Assembly: GCF_025351295.1 (NCBI RefSeq)
Contig: NZ_JANXWD010000156.1
Span: forward strand, 1 to 55,516
Length of the DNA: 55,516 nt
Reading direction: 5' to 3'
Source: Phenylobacterium sp.
GTDB lineage: Bacteria > Pseudomonadota > Alphaproteobacteria > Caulobacterales > Caulobacteraceae
In this document: positions 1 through 7,067 of the stretch, piece by piece
How the letters are laid out: every line of letters starts with the position of its first letter
Numbering within the stretch: the stretch's first letter is position 1
Program-made: the position numbers and the translations under genes
The notes under the pieces: model-generated
The model's input: the letters and a program-made list of their open reading frames with translations, nothing else
What the model was told of the DNA's origin: nothing
Databases searched by the model: none

Positions 1-123
1 TCATCCCGCGACTTGTTCGCGGGACCCATTGTGCGCGGCGTCCGGGGCTTGGCCCTGGCGGCGAAGCTGCGCTTAATCCGCAAGCTCTGAGATCATGGGT
101 CCCGCGAACAAGTCGCGGGATGA
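1..123. repeat. Perfect 29-bp inverted repeat flanking a short spacer
   Basis: Positions 1-29 and 95-123 are exact reverse complements, separated by 65 bp. Each arm is also a small hairpin of its own: CCCGCGA, a 5-nt loop, then TCGCGGG. The arms have the TCATCCC...GGGACCCA ends shared by the repeats at 4512-4536, 44647-44688, 44781-44823 and 44866-44908, so this is a facing pair of the same dispersed element. The pair ends about 27 bp before the acyl-CoA dehydrogenase start. The window edge cuts the left context. Confidence 0.85.
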
Positions 124-150
124 TGATCTGAGAAGGAGTTCGGAGCACTC

Positions 151-1935
151 ATGACCTACCAGGCCCCTGTGCGGGACTATGTGTTCCTGTTGCGCGACGT
201 GCTGCAGCTGGAGCGCTACGCCAATCTGCCGGCCTTCGCGGACGCCGCCATGGATACCGTCGAAGCCATCCTGGAAGAGGCCGGCAAGTTCACAGCCGAA
301 GTGCTGGCGCCGCTGAACGCGGTCGGCGACAAGGAGGGCTGCCGCTGGAGCCCCGACTTCAGCGTCACCACCCCCACCGGCTTCAAGGCCGCCTACGCCA
401 GGCTGGTCGAGGGCGGCTGGCCGGGCCTGGGCTCCGATCCGGCGTTCGGCGGCCAGGGGCTGCCGCATGTGGTCAACATGGCGTTCTCCGAGATGTCGTC
501 CTCGGCGAACATGGCGTTCTCGATGTACCCGGGCCTGACCCACGGATGCTACTCGGCCATCCTGGAAGGCGGGTCGGACGAACAGAAGGCGCTCTACCTG
601 CCCAAGCTGGCCTCGTTCCAGTGGGCCGGGACCATGAACCTGACCGAGCCGCACTGCGGCACGGACCTGGGGCTGCTGCGCACCAAGGCGGTCCCGCAGG
701 GCGACGGGACCTACAGGATCTCGGGCCAGAAGATCTGGATCTCCGGCGGCGAGCAGGACCTGACCGAGAACATCGTCCACCTGGTGCTGGCCCGCATCGA
801 GGGCGCGCCGCAGGGCACCCGCGGCATCAGCCTGTTCATCGTGCCGAAGTTCCTGCCCGACGCGGACGGCAACCCCGGCGCACGCAATTCGGTGAAGTGC
901 CTGGGCCTGGAAGAGAAGATGGGCATCCACGGCAACGCCACCTGTGTGATCAGCCACGAGGAGGCCACCGGCTGGCTGATCGGCGAGGCGAACCGCGGCC
1001 TCTCGATCATGTTTGTGATGATGAACGAGGCCCGGCTGGGGGTCGGCCTGCAGGGTATCGCCCAGGCCGAGGCCGCTTACCAGGCCGCAGCCGCCTTCGC
1101 CAAGGACCGGCTGCAGGGCCGCTCGCTGACCGGGCCGAAGAACGCCGACGGCCCCGCCGATCCGATCATCGTCCACCCCGACGTGCGCCGGATGCTGATG
1201 GACGCCCGGGCCATCGTCGAGGGCGGCCGCGCCTTCATGGCCTGGACCGCGCTGCACGGCGACCTCAGCCACGCCAGCCCGGACGAGGCGACGCGCCAGA
1301 AGGGCCGCGACTACATGGGCCTGATGACCCCGGTGGTGAAGGCGTTCCTGACCGACCGCGGCTTCCAGGTCTGTTCCGACGCCATGCAAGTGCACGGCGG
1401 CTCCGGCTTCACCGAGCACTTCCCGGCCAGCCAGTACCTGCGCGACGTCCGCATCGCCCTGATCTACGAGGGGACCAACGGGGTCCAGGCCCTGGACCTG
1501 GTGGGCCGCAAGCTGGCGGCGGACGGCGGCCGCGGGGTGATGAGCTTCTTCGCCGAGCTGGACGCCTTCGTGGAGGCCGAGCAGGACGCGGCGATGAAAC
1601 CGTTCACCGCCGGCCTCGCCAAGGCCAAGGCGGAACTGCAGGAGGCCACCCTGTGGCTGATGCAGAACGGCCTGGCCAACCCCGACAACGCCGGGGCCGC
1701 CTCCACCGACTACCTGCACCTGTTCGGCCTGACGGCGCTGGCCTACATGTGGTCGCTGCAGGCCAAGGCGTCCCTGGCCCGGATCTCGGGCGGCGACAGC
1801 GACCCGTTCTACGACACCAAGCTGACCATCGGCCGCTACTATATCGAGCGCGTGCTGCCGGAGACCGGCGGCCGGCTTGCAAAGCTCAAGACCGGCGCCG
1901 ATCTGCTGATGAAGCTTCCGGCGGAGGCTTTCTAG
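151..1935 (+). CDS. Acyl-CoA dehydrogenase, long form with extra C-terminal domain
   Basis: FAD-dependent acyl-CoA dehydrogenase of 594 aa, predicted to introduce the alpha-beta double bond into an acyl-CoA thioester in the cytoplasm. The N-terminal helical domain is followed by the flavin/substrate segment with the family pattern TEPHCGTDLG (about residues 168-177) and the IKxWIS-like stretch SGQKIWISGGE. The catalytic base is probably the Glu in YEGTNGVQALDL (about residue 440). The roughly 130 residues after this match the C-terminal domain found in the long (about 600 aa) acyl-CoA dehydrogenases, a group that includes the DmdC (3-methylthiopropanoyl-CoA) enzymes. The ATG is preceded by AAGGAG (133-138). 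The OsmC-like gene follows after 13 bp and may be co-transcribed. Substrate cannot be assigned from sequence; 3-methylthiopropanoyl-CoA is only one possibility. Confidence 0.92.
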   Translation: MTYQAPVRDYVFLLRDVLQLERYANLPAFADAAMDTVEAILEEAGKFTAEVLAPLNAVGDKEGCRWSPDFSVTTPTGFKAAYARLVEGGWPGLGSDPAFGGQGLPHVVNMAFSEMSSSANMAFSMYPGLTHGCYSAILEGGSDEQKALYLPKLASFQWAGTMNLTEPHCGTDLGLLRTKAVPQGDGTYRISGQKIWISGGEQDLTENIVHLVLARIEGAPQGTRGISLFIVPKFLPDADGNPGARNSVKCLGLEEKMGIHGNATCVISHEEATGWLIGEANRGLSIMFVMMNEARLGVGLQGIAQAEAAYQAAAAFAKDRLQGRSLTGPKNADGPADPIIVHPDVRRMLMDARAIVEGGRAFMAWTALHGDLSHASPDEATRQKGRDYMGLMTPVVKAFLTDRGFQVCSDAMQVHGGSGFTEHFPASQYLRDVRIALIYEGTNGVQALDLVGRKLAADGGRGVMSFFAELDAFVEAEQDAAMKPFTAGLAKAKAELQEATLWLMQNGLANPDNAGAASTDYLHLFGLTALAYMWSLQAKASLARISGGDSDPFYDTKLTIGRYYIERVLPETGGRLAKLKTGADLLMKLPAEAF

Positions 1936-1948
1936 AGGGACCCTTGCG

Positions 1949-2431
1949 ATGGCCACGTACCGCGCGACGATCGACTGGGTCCTTGAGGCCGGCGGCGACT
2001 TCCCCAAAGGCCGCTACAGCCGCGCGCACACCATCCGGTTCCAGGACCACATCGTCCCCGGCACCGCGTCGGCCCAGGTGATCGGCGCCCGGTGGGCCGC
2101 GCCCGGCGCGGTCGACCCGGAGCAGATGCTGGTCGCCTCGCTCTCTACCTGCCACATGCTGACCTTCCTGCACGTCGCCCGCCTGGCCGGCTTCGTCGTC
2201 ACCGCCTACCGCGACGAGGCGGTGGGGGTGATGGAGAACAACGCCGAGGGCGCCATGGCGGTGACCCGCGTGACCCTGCATCCGGAGATCGGCTACGAAG
2301 GCGCCCGTCCCACCGACGCCGAGCGCGACCACCTCCACCACCAGGCCCACGAAGGGTGCTTCATCGCCAATTCGGTGAAGACCGAGGTGATGGTCGAAGA
2401 GGTCGTGCCGGCGTCAGCCCAGGCTCTGTAG
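1949..2431 (+). CDS. OsmC family protein (putative thiol peroxidase)
   Basis: A 160-aa OsmC/Ohr-fold protein. Family members reduce organic hydroperoxides through two redox cysteines at the dimer interface. Both expected cysteines are present: one in LSTCHMLTFL (about residue 67) and one in HEGCFIANSVKTEV (about residue 136). The segment DPEQMLVASLSTCHM is characteristic of the family. The start ATG has AGAGGGA just upstream (1934-1940) and lies 13 bp after the acyl-CoA dehydrogenase stop, so the two are probably one transcript. A role in peroxide detoxification is inferred from family only; the exact subgroup (OsmC, Ohr or YhfA-like) was not resolved. Confidence 0.88.
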   Translation: MATYRATIDWVLEAGGDFPKGRYSRAHTIRFQDHIVPGTASAQVIGARWAAPGAVDPEQMLVASLSTCHMLTFLHVARLAGFVVTAYRDEAVGVMENNAEGAMAVTRVTLHPEIGYEGARPTDAERDHLHHQAHEGCFIANSVKTEVMVEEVVPASAQAL

Positions 2432-2515
2432 CCAAGCTATTCGCGCAGCGTCTGCATCCCGACACACGCTCGCGCGTTTGAGCGGTGGGACACGTTTGGA
2501 GACTGACAGACCGCT

Positions 2516-2881
2516 ATGCGCAAAACCCTCGCCTACACCGCCCTCGCGGCCGTGCTAGCCCTGCCGCTGATCGCCGGCCCGACCGCGGCCAGCGCGGCAT
2601 CCTGCCATAGCCGCAAGACCACCGGGACGATCATCGGCGGCGTCGGCGGGGCCCTGCTGGGCAACGCCGTCTCCCATGGCGGCGGCGGCGCGATCGTCGG
2701 CGGCCTGGGCGGCGCCGTGGTCGGTCACGAGATCGGCAAGGGCGGCTGCAGCCGGACGGCCTACCACTCCGGCCGCACCCGCTATTCGAACGACCGCCAT
2801 CCGTCGCGCCCCGTCCGCAAGGTCTACTACGACCAGTACGGCAACCGCGTGGCCTCGGAGCCGGTCGAATATCGTCGATGA
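2516..2881 (+). CDS. Glycine-zipper 2TM-domain secreted protein
   Basis: A 121-aa protein with a clear signal peptide (Lys/Arg start, hydrophobic core, cleavage near ASAAS at residues 25-30). It is followed by a glycine-zipper repeat: GTIIGGVGGALLGNAVSHG and GAIVGGLGGAVVGHEIGKG (about residues 37-78), the pattern of the 17-kDa surface-antigen/glycine-zipper 2TM family of envelope proteins. The C-terminal 45 residues are polar and rich in Arg and Tyr (RKVYYDQYGNRV). Two isolated cysteines flank the zipper. The stop overlaps the start of the next gene in ATGA, which indicates translational coupling. Likely periplasmic or membrane-associated; no enzymatic function is expected. Confidence 0.82.
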   Translation: MRKTLAYTALAAVLALPLIAGPTAASAASCHSRKTTGTIIGGVGGALLGNAVSHGGGGAIVGGLGGAVVGHEIGKGGCSRTAYHSGRTRYSNDRHPSRPVRKVYYDQYGNRVASEPVEYRR

Positions 2882-3354
2882 CCCCGTCGACCGGGCGCGC
2901 CGCGCTCGCCGGCCTCTGCCTGACCGCTCTGGCGCTTGGCGCCTGTAGCGGTCGGTCGCAGGCCGAGGGCGCCAATGGCAGGATCTGCTTCGACTTCAAG
3001 GCGGCCAAGCCGGTCGCCGTGGCCGGCGCTCCGGAAGGCGCCGGCGTGGTCGACGACTGCCTGCGCCGCTGGGCCTACAGCCTGGCGCCATCCCGCGACG
3101 CCGCCGACGCGGTGGCCAACGCAGTGACCATCGCCTGCTCGGCCAAGCTCTCGTATTGGAACCAGCAGACCTTGCAGCAGCCGGGCGCCGAAGACACCTC
3201 GGCCAGCCTGATCACCGGCGAGCCGACGACGCCGCTGGGCGAACACAACGCCTTCGCCCACCGCCAGGCGCTGCTCTATGTGGTCCAGGCCCGGGCCGGA
3301 ACCTGCGCCCCGCCGCCGGCGGTAGCCGGCACGCCCGAGGGGACCGCGGGGTAG
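2878..3354 (+). CDS. Putative lipoprotein, uncharacterised
   Basis: A 158-aa protein with a lipoprotein signal: a basic start, hydrophobic run LAGLCLTALALGA, then Cys in the lipobox LGACSG (about residues 20-25). The mature part has several further cysteines (ICFDF, DDCLRRW, IACSAK, TCAPP) that could form disulfides in the periplasm. Its ATG overlaps the stop of the glycine-zipper gene (ATGA, 2878-2881), so the pair is an envelope-protein operon. I do not recognise the domain and assign no function. A hairpin at 3371-3400 follows. Confidence 0.75.
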   Translation: MTPSTGRAALAGLCLTALALGACSGRSQAEGANGRICFDFKAAKPVAVAGAPEGAGVVDDCLRRWAYSLAPSRDAADAVANAVTIACSAKLSYWNQQTLQQPGAEDTSASLITGEPTTPLGEHNAFAHRQALLYVVQARAGTCAPPPAVAGTPEGTAG

Positions 3355-3370
3355 AGGCCGTACTGAACAC

Positions 3371-3400
3371 CGCTCATCCCGGCGAAGGCCGGGATGAGCG
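3371..3400. terminator. Perfect hairpin, terminator-like, member of the CATCCC repeat family
   Basis: A 13-bp perfect stem (CGCTCATCCCGGC with its complement) closes a GAAG loop. It begins 17 bp after the lipoprotein stop. No T-run follows directly; the sequence continues ACATTAGTTCTTCTTATG. It may stop transcription of the 2516-3354 operon, or it may simply be another copy of the dispersed ATCCCGG...CCGGGAT palindrome. Confidence 0.5.
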
Positions 3401-3484
3401 ACATTAGTTCTTCTTATGTTCTTGCATGGCCAAGCTTGGCCGTTCTAAGGTGCAGCCTGGACCCTGAAGGCGAGGCGCGCGGGC

Positions 3485-4072
3485 ATGGGCTTTGCGTTGT
3501 CGTGGTTTGCGGTGATGTGCAGCCGCGAGACGGCGATGACCCATATGGGGCTGGAGCCGGGGGTCGAGGTTGGCGACACCACGCCGGACCGGCTGGCGGT
3601 GGCCGAGCTGCCCGATGGCTGGCTGCTGTTCATGTCCGGCAACCTCGACGAGGCCTTCATGGACCACGTCACCTCCCTGTCGCAGCACGGGCCGGCGGTC
3701 GCCTGCGCCATTGAGGAGCATGTGATGTTCCACGAGGCGCGGGGCTACGCGGCCGGAACGGAGCGGTGGCGCGTGACCCACGATCCCGGGGCCGACGCCG
3801 GCATCCATCATCTCGAGGTGGCCGGCGATCCGCCGCAGGCGTTCGAAGCCATCCACCAGGCGGCGGTCGCGCAACAGGACAAGGCGGGTGGCGAGGACGC
3901 CGATGTGGACTTCGTCTGCGAGGCGCCGGTCGACCTGGCGATGTCGATCTGCGGATTCCGCCACGATATCGACTGGCCGGAGGGCCTGACGTTCCGTGAG
4001 CTTCGCCGCCCGCGTCAGCCGCCGAAAGACCGGGGGCCGGGCCTGTTCCAGCGCCTGTTCGGCCGGAGCTGA
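3485..4072 (+). CDS. Conserved protein of unknown function
   Basis: A 195-aa soluble protein starting MGFALSWFAV, with no signal peptide or membrane segment. It contains features that look conserved: LPDGWLLFMSG (about residues 42-52), the string CAIEEHVMF (about 73-81) and a C-terminal AxSICGFRHD-like region (about 157-166). I believe relatives with the same MGFALSWxAV start occur across alphaproteobacteria, but I cannot name a function. Downstream in-frame ATGs exist at codons 11, 18 and 21; the first start is kept because the MGFALSW segment itself looks conserved. The tail is basic (RRPRQPPKDRG). It converges with vsr, whose stop lies 14 bp away. Confidence 0.7.
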   Translation: MGFALSWFAVMCSRETAMTHMGLEPGVEVGDTTPDRLAVAELPDGWLLFMSGNLDEAFMDHVTSLSQHGPAVACAIEEHVMFHEARGYAAGTERWRVTHDPGADAGIHHLEVAGDPPQAFEAIHQAAVAQQDKAGGEDADVDFVCEAPVDLAMSICGFRHDIDWPEGLTFRELRRPRQPPKDRGPGLFQRLFGRS

Positions 4073-4085
4073 CCGCGTCCGGCCC

Positions 4086-4556
4086 CTATCGCCGGGCCGG
4101 CTCGAGCAGCGCGCGAAGTCTTTCCAGCAGCCCCGCCGCGTCCTTCAGCTCGCACGCCCAGATCGTCTCCACCCGCCAGCCCAGGGCCGCCATCGCGTCG
4201 CGGCTCCTGGCGTCCCGCGCGACGTTGCGCCCGACCTTGCCGACCCAGTAGTCGCGGTTCTGCTTCGGCACCCGCGCGCCGCGGGCGCAGTCGTGGCCGT
4301 GCCAGAAGCAGCCGTGGACGAACAGCGCCAGCCGCCGCCCCGGCATGACCACGTCCGGGTTGCCGGGCAGGTCCTTGCGATGCAGGCGATAGCGCGCGCC
4401 GAGCGTCGTCAGCGCCTTGCGCACCACCCTCTCCGGTCCGGTGTCGCGCCCCTTCACGCGCCGCATGACGGCGGAGCGCTTCTCGGGGCTGTAGACATCG
4501 GTTCCGCCGCCTGGGTCCCCGCCTGCACGGGGATGAGCGGATTCGGATGGGGTCAC
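4086..4556 (-). CDS. vsr: Very short patch repair endonuclease Vsr
   Basis: Vsr nicks DNA 5' of T in T:G mismatches that arise when 5-methylcytosine deaminates. The core is unmistakable: [21 protein letters not shown] (about residues 22-42), then the catalytic Asp and metal-site region [17 protein letters not shown] and CFWHGHDC, then PKQNRDYW and a C-terminal [12 protein letters not shown]. It starts with GTG in a GTGA overlap with the cysK stop (4553-4556). The first ~20 residues ([19 protein letters not shown]) are not typical of Vsr; they are translated from a dispersed palindromic repeat at 4512-4536. No other in-frame start lies closer to YSPEKRS. A cytosine-5 methyltransferase is encoded upstream of cysK on the same strand, the expected functional partner. 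Confidence 0.9.
   Translation of the reverse strand: MTPSESAHPRAGGDPGGGTDVYSPEKRSAVMRRVKGRDTGPERVVRKALTTLGARYRLHRKDLPGNPDVVMPGRRLALFVHGCFWHGHDCARGARVPKQNRDYWVGKVGRNVARDARSRDAMAALGWRVETIWACELKDAAGLLERLRALLEPARR
4512..4536 (-). repeat. Palindromic repeat copy inside the vsr 5' end
   Basis: TGGGTCCCCGCCTGCACGGG followed by GATGA. The reverse complement reads TCATCCCC...GGGGACCCA, the same ends as the repeats at 1-29, 95-123 and 44647-44908. It lies within the coding region of vsr and encodes the HPRAGGDP segment of its N-terminus. Confidence 0.75.
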
Positions 4557-5542
4557 AGCCCGTCGAACAGGGCGGTGGAGATGTAGCGCTCGGCGAAGCT
4601 GGGGATGATCGCCACCACCAGCTTGCCGGCCATCTCGGGACGGCTGGCGATCTCGAAGGCCGCCACCAGGGCGGCGCCGGACGAAATCCCCACCGGGATG
4701 CCCTCTTCGCGCGCCACGCGCCGGGCCATGGCGAAGCTGTCCTCGTTGGACACCTGGACCACGTCGTCGATGATCCCGCGGTCCAGGATCGAGGGCACGA
4801 AGCCGGCCCCGATGCCCTGGATCTTGTGCGGTCCGGGCGCGCCGCCCGACAACACCGGCGAGTTCTCGGGCTCGACGGCGACCATCCGCACCGAGGGCTT
4901 GCGCGCCTTCAGCACCTGGCCGACGCCGGTGATGGTGCCGCCCGTGCCGACCCCGGAGATGACGGCGTCGACGCGGCCCTCGGTGTCGTTCCAGATCTCC
5001 TCGGCGGTGGAGACCCGGTGGATCAGCGGGTTGGCGACATTGTCGAACTGCTGCGGCATCACCGCGCCCGGCGTGGCGTCGACGATTTCCTTGGCGCGGG
5101 CCACGGCGCCGGCCATGCCGCGCTCGGCGGGGGTCAGCTCCAGGTGGGCGCCCAGGATCAGCAGCATCTTGCGCCGCTCGATGGACATGCTCTCGGGCAT
5201 CACCAGGGTGATCTTGTAGCCCTTGGCCGCCGCGACGAAGGCCAGCGCGATGCCGGTGTTGCCGGAGGTCGGCTCGACGATCTGGCCGCCGGGCTTCAGC
5301 AAGCCCTGGGCCTCCAGATATTCGATCATCGAGACGCCGATGCGGTCCTTGACCGACGAGATCGGGTTGAAGAACTCCAGCTTGGCGACCACCTCGGCTC
5401 CGGGCTTCAGGGCGGCGGTCAGATGCGGCAGGCGCACCAGCGGCGTGTCGCCGATCAGATCGAGCACGGAGTCGTAGATCTTGCCCCGCCCCGTGCGCCG
5501 ATAGCGCGCGGCGTCGTAGACCTTGTCGGGGGTGGCGTCCAT
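4553..5542 (-). CDS. cysK: Cysteine synthase A (O-acetylserine sulfhydrylase)
   Basis: PLP-dependent enzyme of 329 aa that makes cysteine from O-acetylserine and sulfide. The PLP-binding Lys is in [11 protein letters not shown] (about residue 65), the substrate-binding loop is TSGNTGIAL (about 92-100), and the PLP phosphate loop is [12 protein letters not shown] (about 197-208). GISSGAAL near residue 286 is also typical. The length is normal for CysK. A short N-terminal extension precedes [15 protein letters not shown]. The ATG has GAGAG upstream. Its stop overlaps the vsr GTG, so vsr is probably translated from the cysK message. The upstream gap to the methyltransferase (about 260 bp) holds a large inverted repeat. 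Confidence 0.95.
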   Translation of the reverse strand: MDATPDKVYDAARYRRTGRGKIYDSVLDLIGDTPLVRLPHLTAALKPGAEVVAKLEFFNPISSVKDRIGVSMIEYLEAQGLLKPGGQIVEPTSGNTGIALAFVAAAKGYKITLVMPESMSIERRKMLLILGAHLELTPAERGMAGAVARAKEIVDATPGAVMPQQFDNVANPLIHRVSTAEEIWNDTEGRVDAVISGVGTGGTITGVGQVLKARKPSVRMVAVEPENSPVLSGGAPGPHKIQGIGAGFVPSILDRGIIDDVVQVSNEDSFAMARRVAREEGIPVGISSGAALVAAFEIASRPEMAGKLVVAIIPSFAERYISTALFDGL

Positions 5543-5646
5543 GGAACGGATCTCTCGGATTTGGGCTGCCCTGATAGGGCGAAACCTAAGGCTTCGCGCG
5601 GCGCTGTGCTAGGCGCCGGCCGGGCCGTTTCTCGACACAGGAGTTG

Positions 5647-5797
5647 CTCCCCGCTGGGGGAGCTGTCAGCGAAGCTGACTGAGGGGGTCCGCTCAGAACT
5701 CTCCTCATCCACCTCAGCGGCCCAGAGGGAATCCCGGGCGGCGCCATCGGGTAGGACCCCCTCCGGCGCTTCGCGCCACCTCCCCCAGCGGGGGAGG
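5647..5797. repeat. Large imperfect inverted repeat (about 150 bp)
   Basis: The left arm (5647-5690, CTCCCCGCTGGGGGAG...GAGGGGGTCC) is complementary, with some mismatches, to the right arm (5754-5797, GGACCCCCTCC...CCCCCAGCGGGGGAG). Each arm also forms an internal hairpin around GCGAAGC or GCTTCGC. The element fills most of the 260-bp gap between cysK and the methyltransferase and ends six bases before the methyltransferase stop. Similar elements are at 13135-13247, 31038-31213 and 55246-55375. Confidence 0.75.
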
Positions 5798-5802
5798 AAC
5801 TG

Positions 5803-6924
5803 TCACCCCGCCGCCATCGCCGCCGGCGCGCGGAGCAGCGGTTCCAGCAGGTCGCGGGCCAGCCAGCGGACCACCGGGACGGCGACGCCGTCGCCGGCCA
5901 CGTGCAGGGCGCCGGTGGCGGTTCTGGGGAGGCGGTAGCTGTCGGGCAGGCCCATCAGGCGGGCCGCCTCGCGGGGCGTCAGCAGGCGGCTCCGCACGCG
6001 GCCATCCTCGACCACCACGATCGCCTGGCGCGAGGAGCCGCCGCGCGGGGTGCGCAGGCAGCCGGCCAGGCCGTCGAAGCGGACCTCGGCGCGCTGCACA
6101 GGCTGGCCGTTCTCGACGCGCGTGCGGCGGAAGACAGCGCCCACGGCGCGGCCGGAGCGGACCTCCAGCCGGGCGCGATGCAGCGGGCCCATCAGTTCGC
6201 GCAGCCGCGCGGTCTGGGCGGGCGTGTGCCAGGCGACGGCGGCGTCCGGCTCCAGCAGGGCGGCGAGGCCGGTGTTGCGGGCCGGCGGATGGGCCAGGCG
6301 CCACCAGACCCAGTGCGCGGCCACCTCGGCGGGCAGGGCGGCGTGGGCGGCGCGCACGGCCCGGGTGTGGAACGCGCTCTCGCCGGTCAGCCCCGCCGCC
6401 ACCTCGCGCGCGGCGACCACGAACACCCGCGGCCGCGACTGTGGCAGCAGGCTGGCCGCGTCGATCTCCAGCGCCCCGAACCGGTAGCCCCGCTGCGCCA
6501 GCGCCGCGCCCAGGGCCGCGAAGTCCGCCCCGCCATGCGAGGTCAGCAGGCCCGTCACGTTCTCGATGACGATCAGCCGCGGCGCGCGGCCGGCGTCGTC
6601 CAGCGCCGCCATCAGCCGCCAGAAGCCGAAGAAGGCGGACGAACGGCCGCCCGCCAGCCCGGCCCGGCCGCCGGCCAGGCTGAAATCCTGGCAGGGGCTG
6701 GAGGCCCAGGCGAGGTCGGCGCGGCCCGGCAGGTCGTCGGCCGACAGCTGCCAGACGTCGCCCGCGTGGAAATGCCCCGCCGCATCGGCGAAGTTCGCGC
6801 GGTAGGTGGCCGCCTTCACCGGATCGAAGTCGTTGGCGAAACCGCAGGTCCAGCCCGCGCCAAGCCCCAGCCGGGCCATGCCGCCGCCAGCGAAGAATTC
6901 ATAGAATGTGAAGGGTCGCGCCAC
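5803..6924 (-). CDS. DNA (cytosine-5-)-methyltransferase
   Basis: A 373-aa C5-cytosine DNA methyltransferase. The conserved motifs occur in order: motif I FYEFFAGGGMARLGLGAGW (residues 8-26), motif IV SSPCQDFSLAGG with the catalytic Cys (about 75-86), motif VI ENV (about 119-121), motif VIII QSRPRVFVVA (about 161-170), motif IX near RTPRGGSSRQA (about 292-302) and motif X ending AGDGVAVPVVRWLAR. The variable region between VIII and IX would set target specificity, which cannot be read from sequence. The only in-frame start after the upstream TAG is GTG at 6924. No restriction endonuclease gene is adjacent, so it looks like an orphan enzyme; vsr lies two genes downstream. Confidence 0.92.
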   Translation of the reverse strand: MARPFTFYEFFAGGGMARLGLGAGWTCGFANDFDPVKAATYRANFADAAGHFHAGDVWQLSADDLPGRADLAWASSPCQDFSLAGGRAGLAGGRSSAFFGFWRLMAALDDAGRAPRLIVIENVTGLLTSHGGADFAALGAALAQRGYRFGALEIDAASLLPQSRPRVFVVAAREVAAGLTGESAFHTRAVRAAHAALPAEVAAHWVWWRLAHPPARNTGLAALLEPDAAVAWHTPAQTARLRELMGPLHRARLEVRSGRAVGAVFRRTRVENGQPVQRAEVRFDGLAGCLRTPRGGSSRQAIVVVEDGRVRSRLLTPREAARLMGLPDSYRLPRTATGALHVAGDGVAVPVVRWLARDLLEPLLRAPAAMAAG

Positions 6925-7067
6925 CCCTGAAGGCTAGCTTGATTTGCCGCCAATCCACCGCTCCGCGTGCGGCCGGCCGTTAGAAATGCTTCTGCCCCTT
7001 GCTCCTCGCCCACCTGGAGCGGAAACTGCGGAAAACGCGGTATGCGGAACAGTCAGGGAGCCCGGCC

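Noticed and set aside
73..2007. A 644-codon open frame on the minus strand opposite the acyl-CoA dehydrogenase
   Set aside because: Shadow of a high-GC gene: the composition is rich in His, Gln, Gly and Arg with no domain, while the plus strand encodes a clear enzyme.
4086..6924. A complete restriction-modification system
   Set aside because: A methyltransferase and Vsr are present, but no restriction endonuclease gene; the intervening gene is cysteine synthase.
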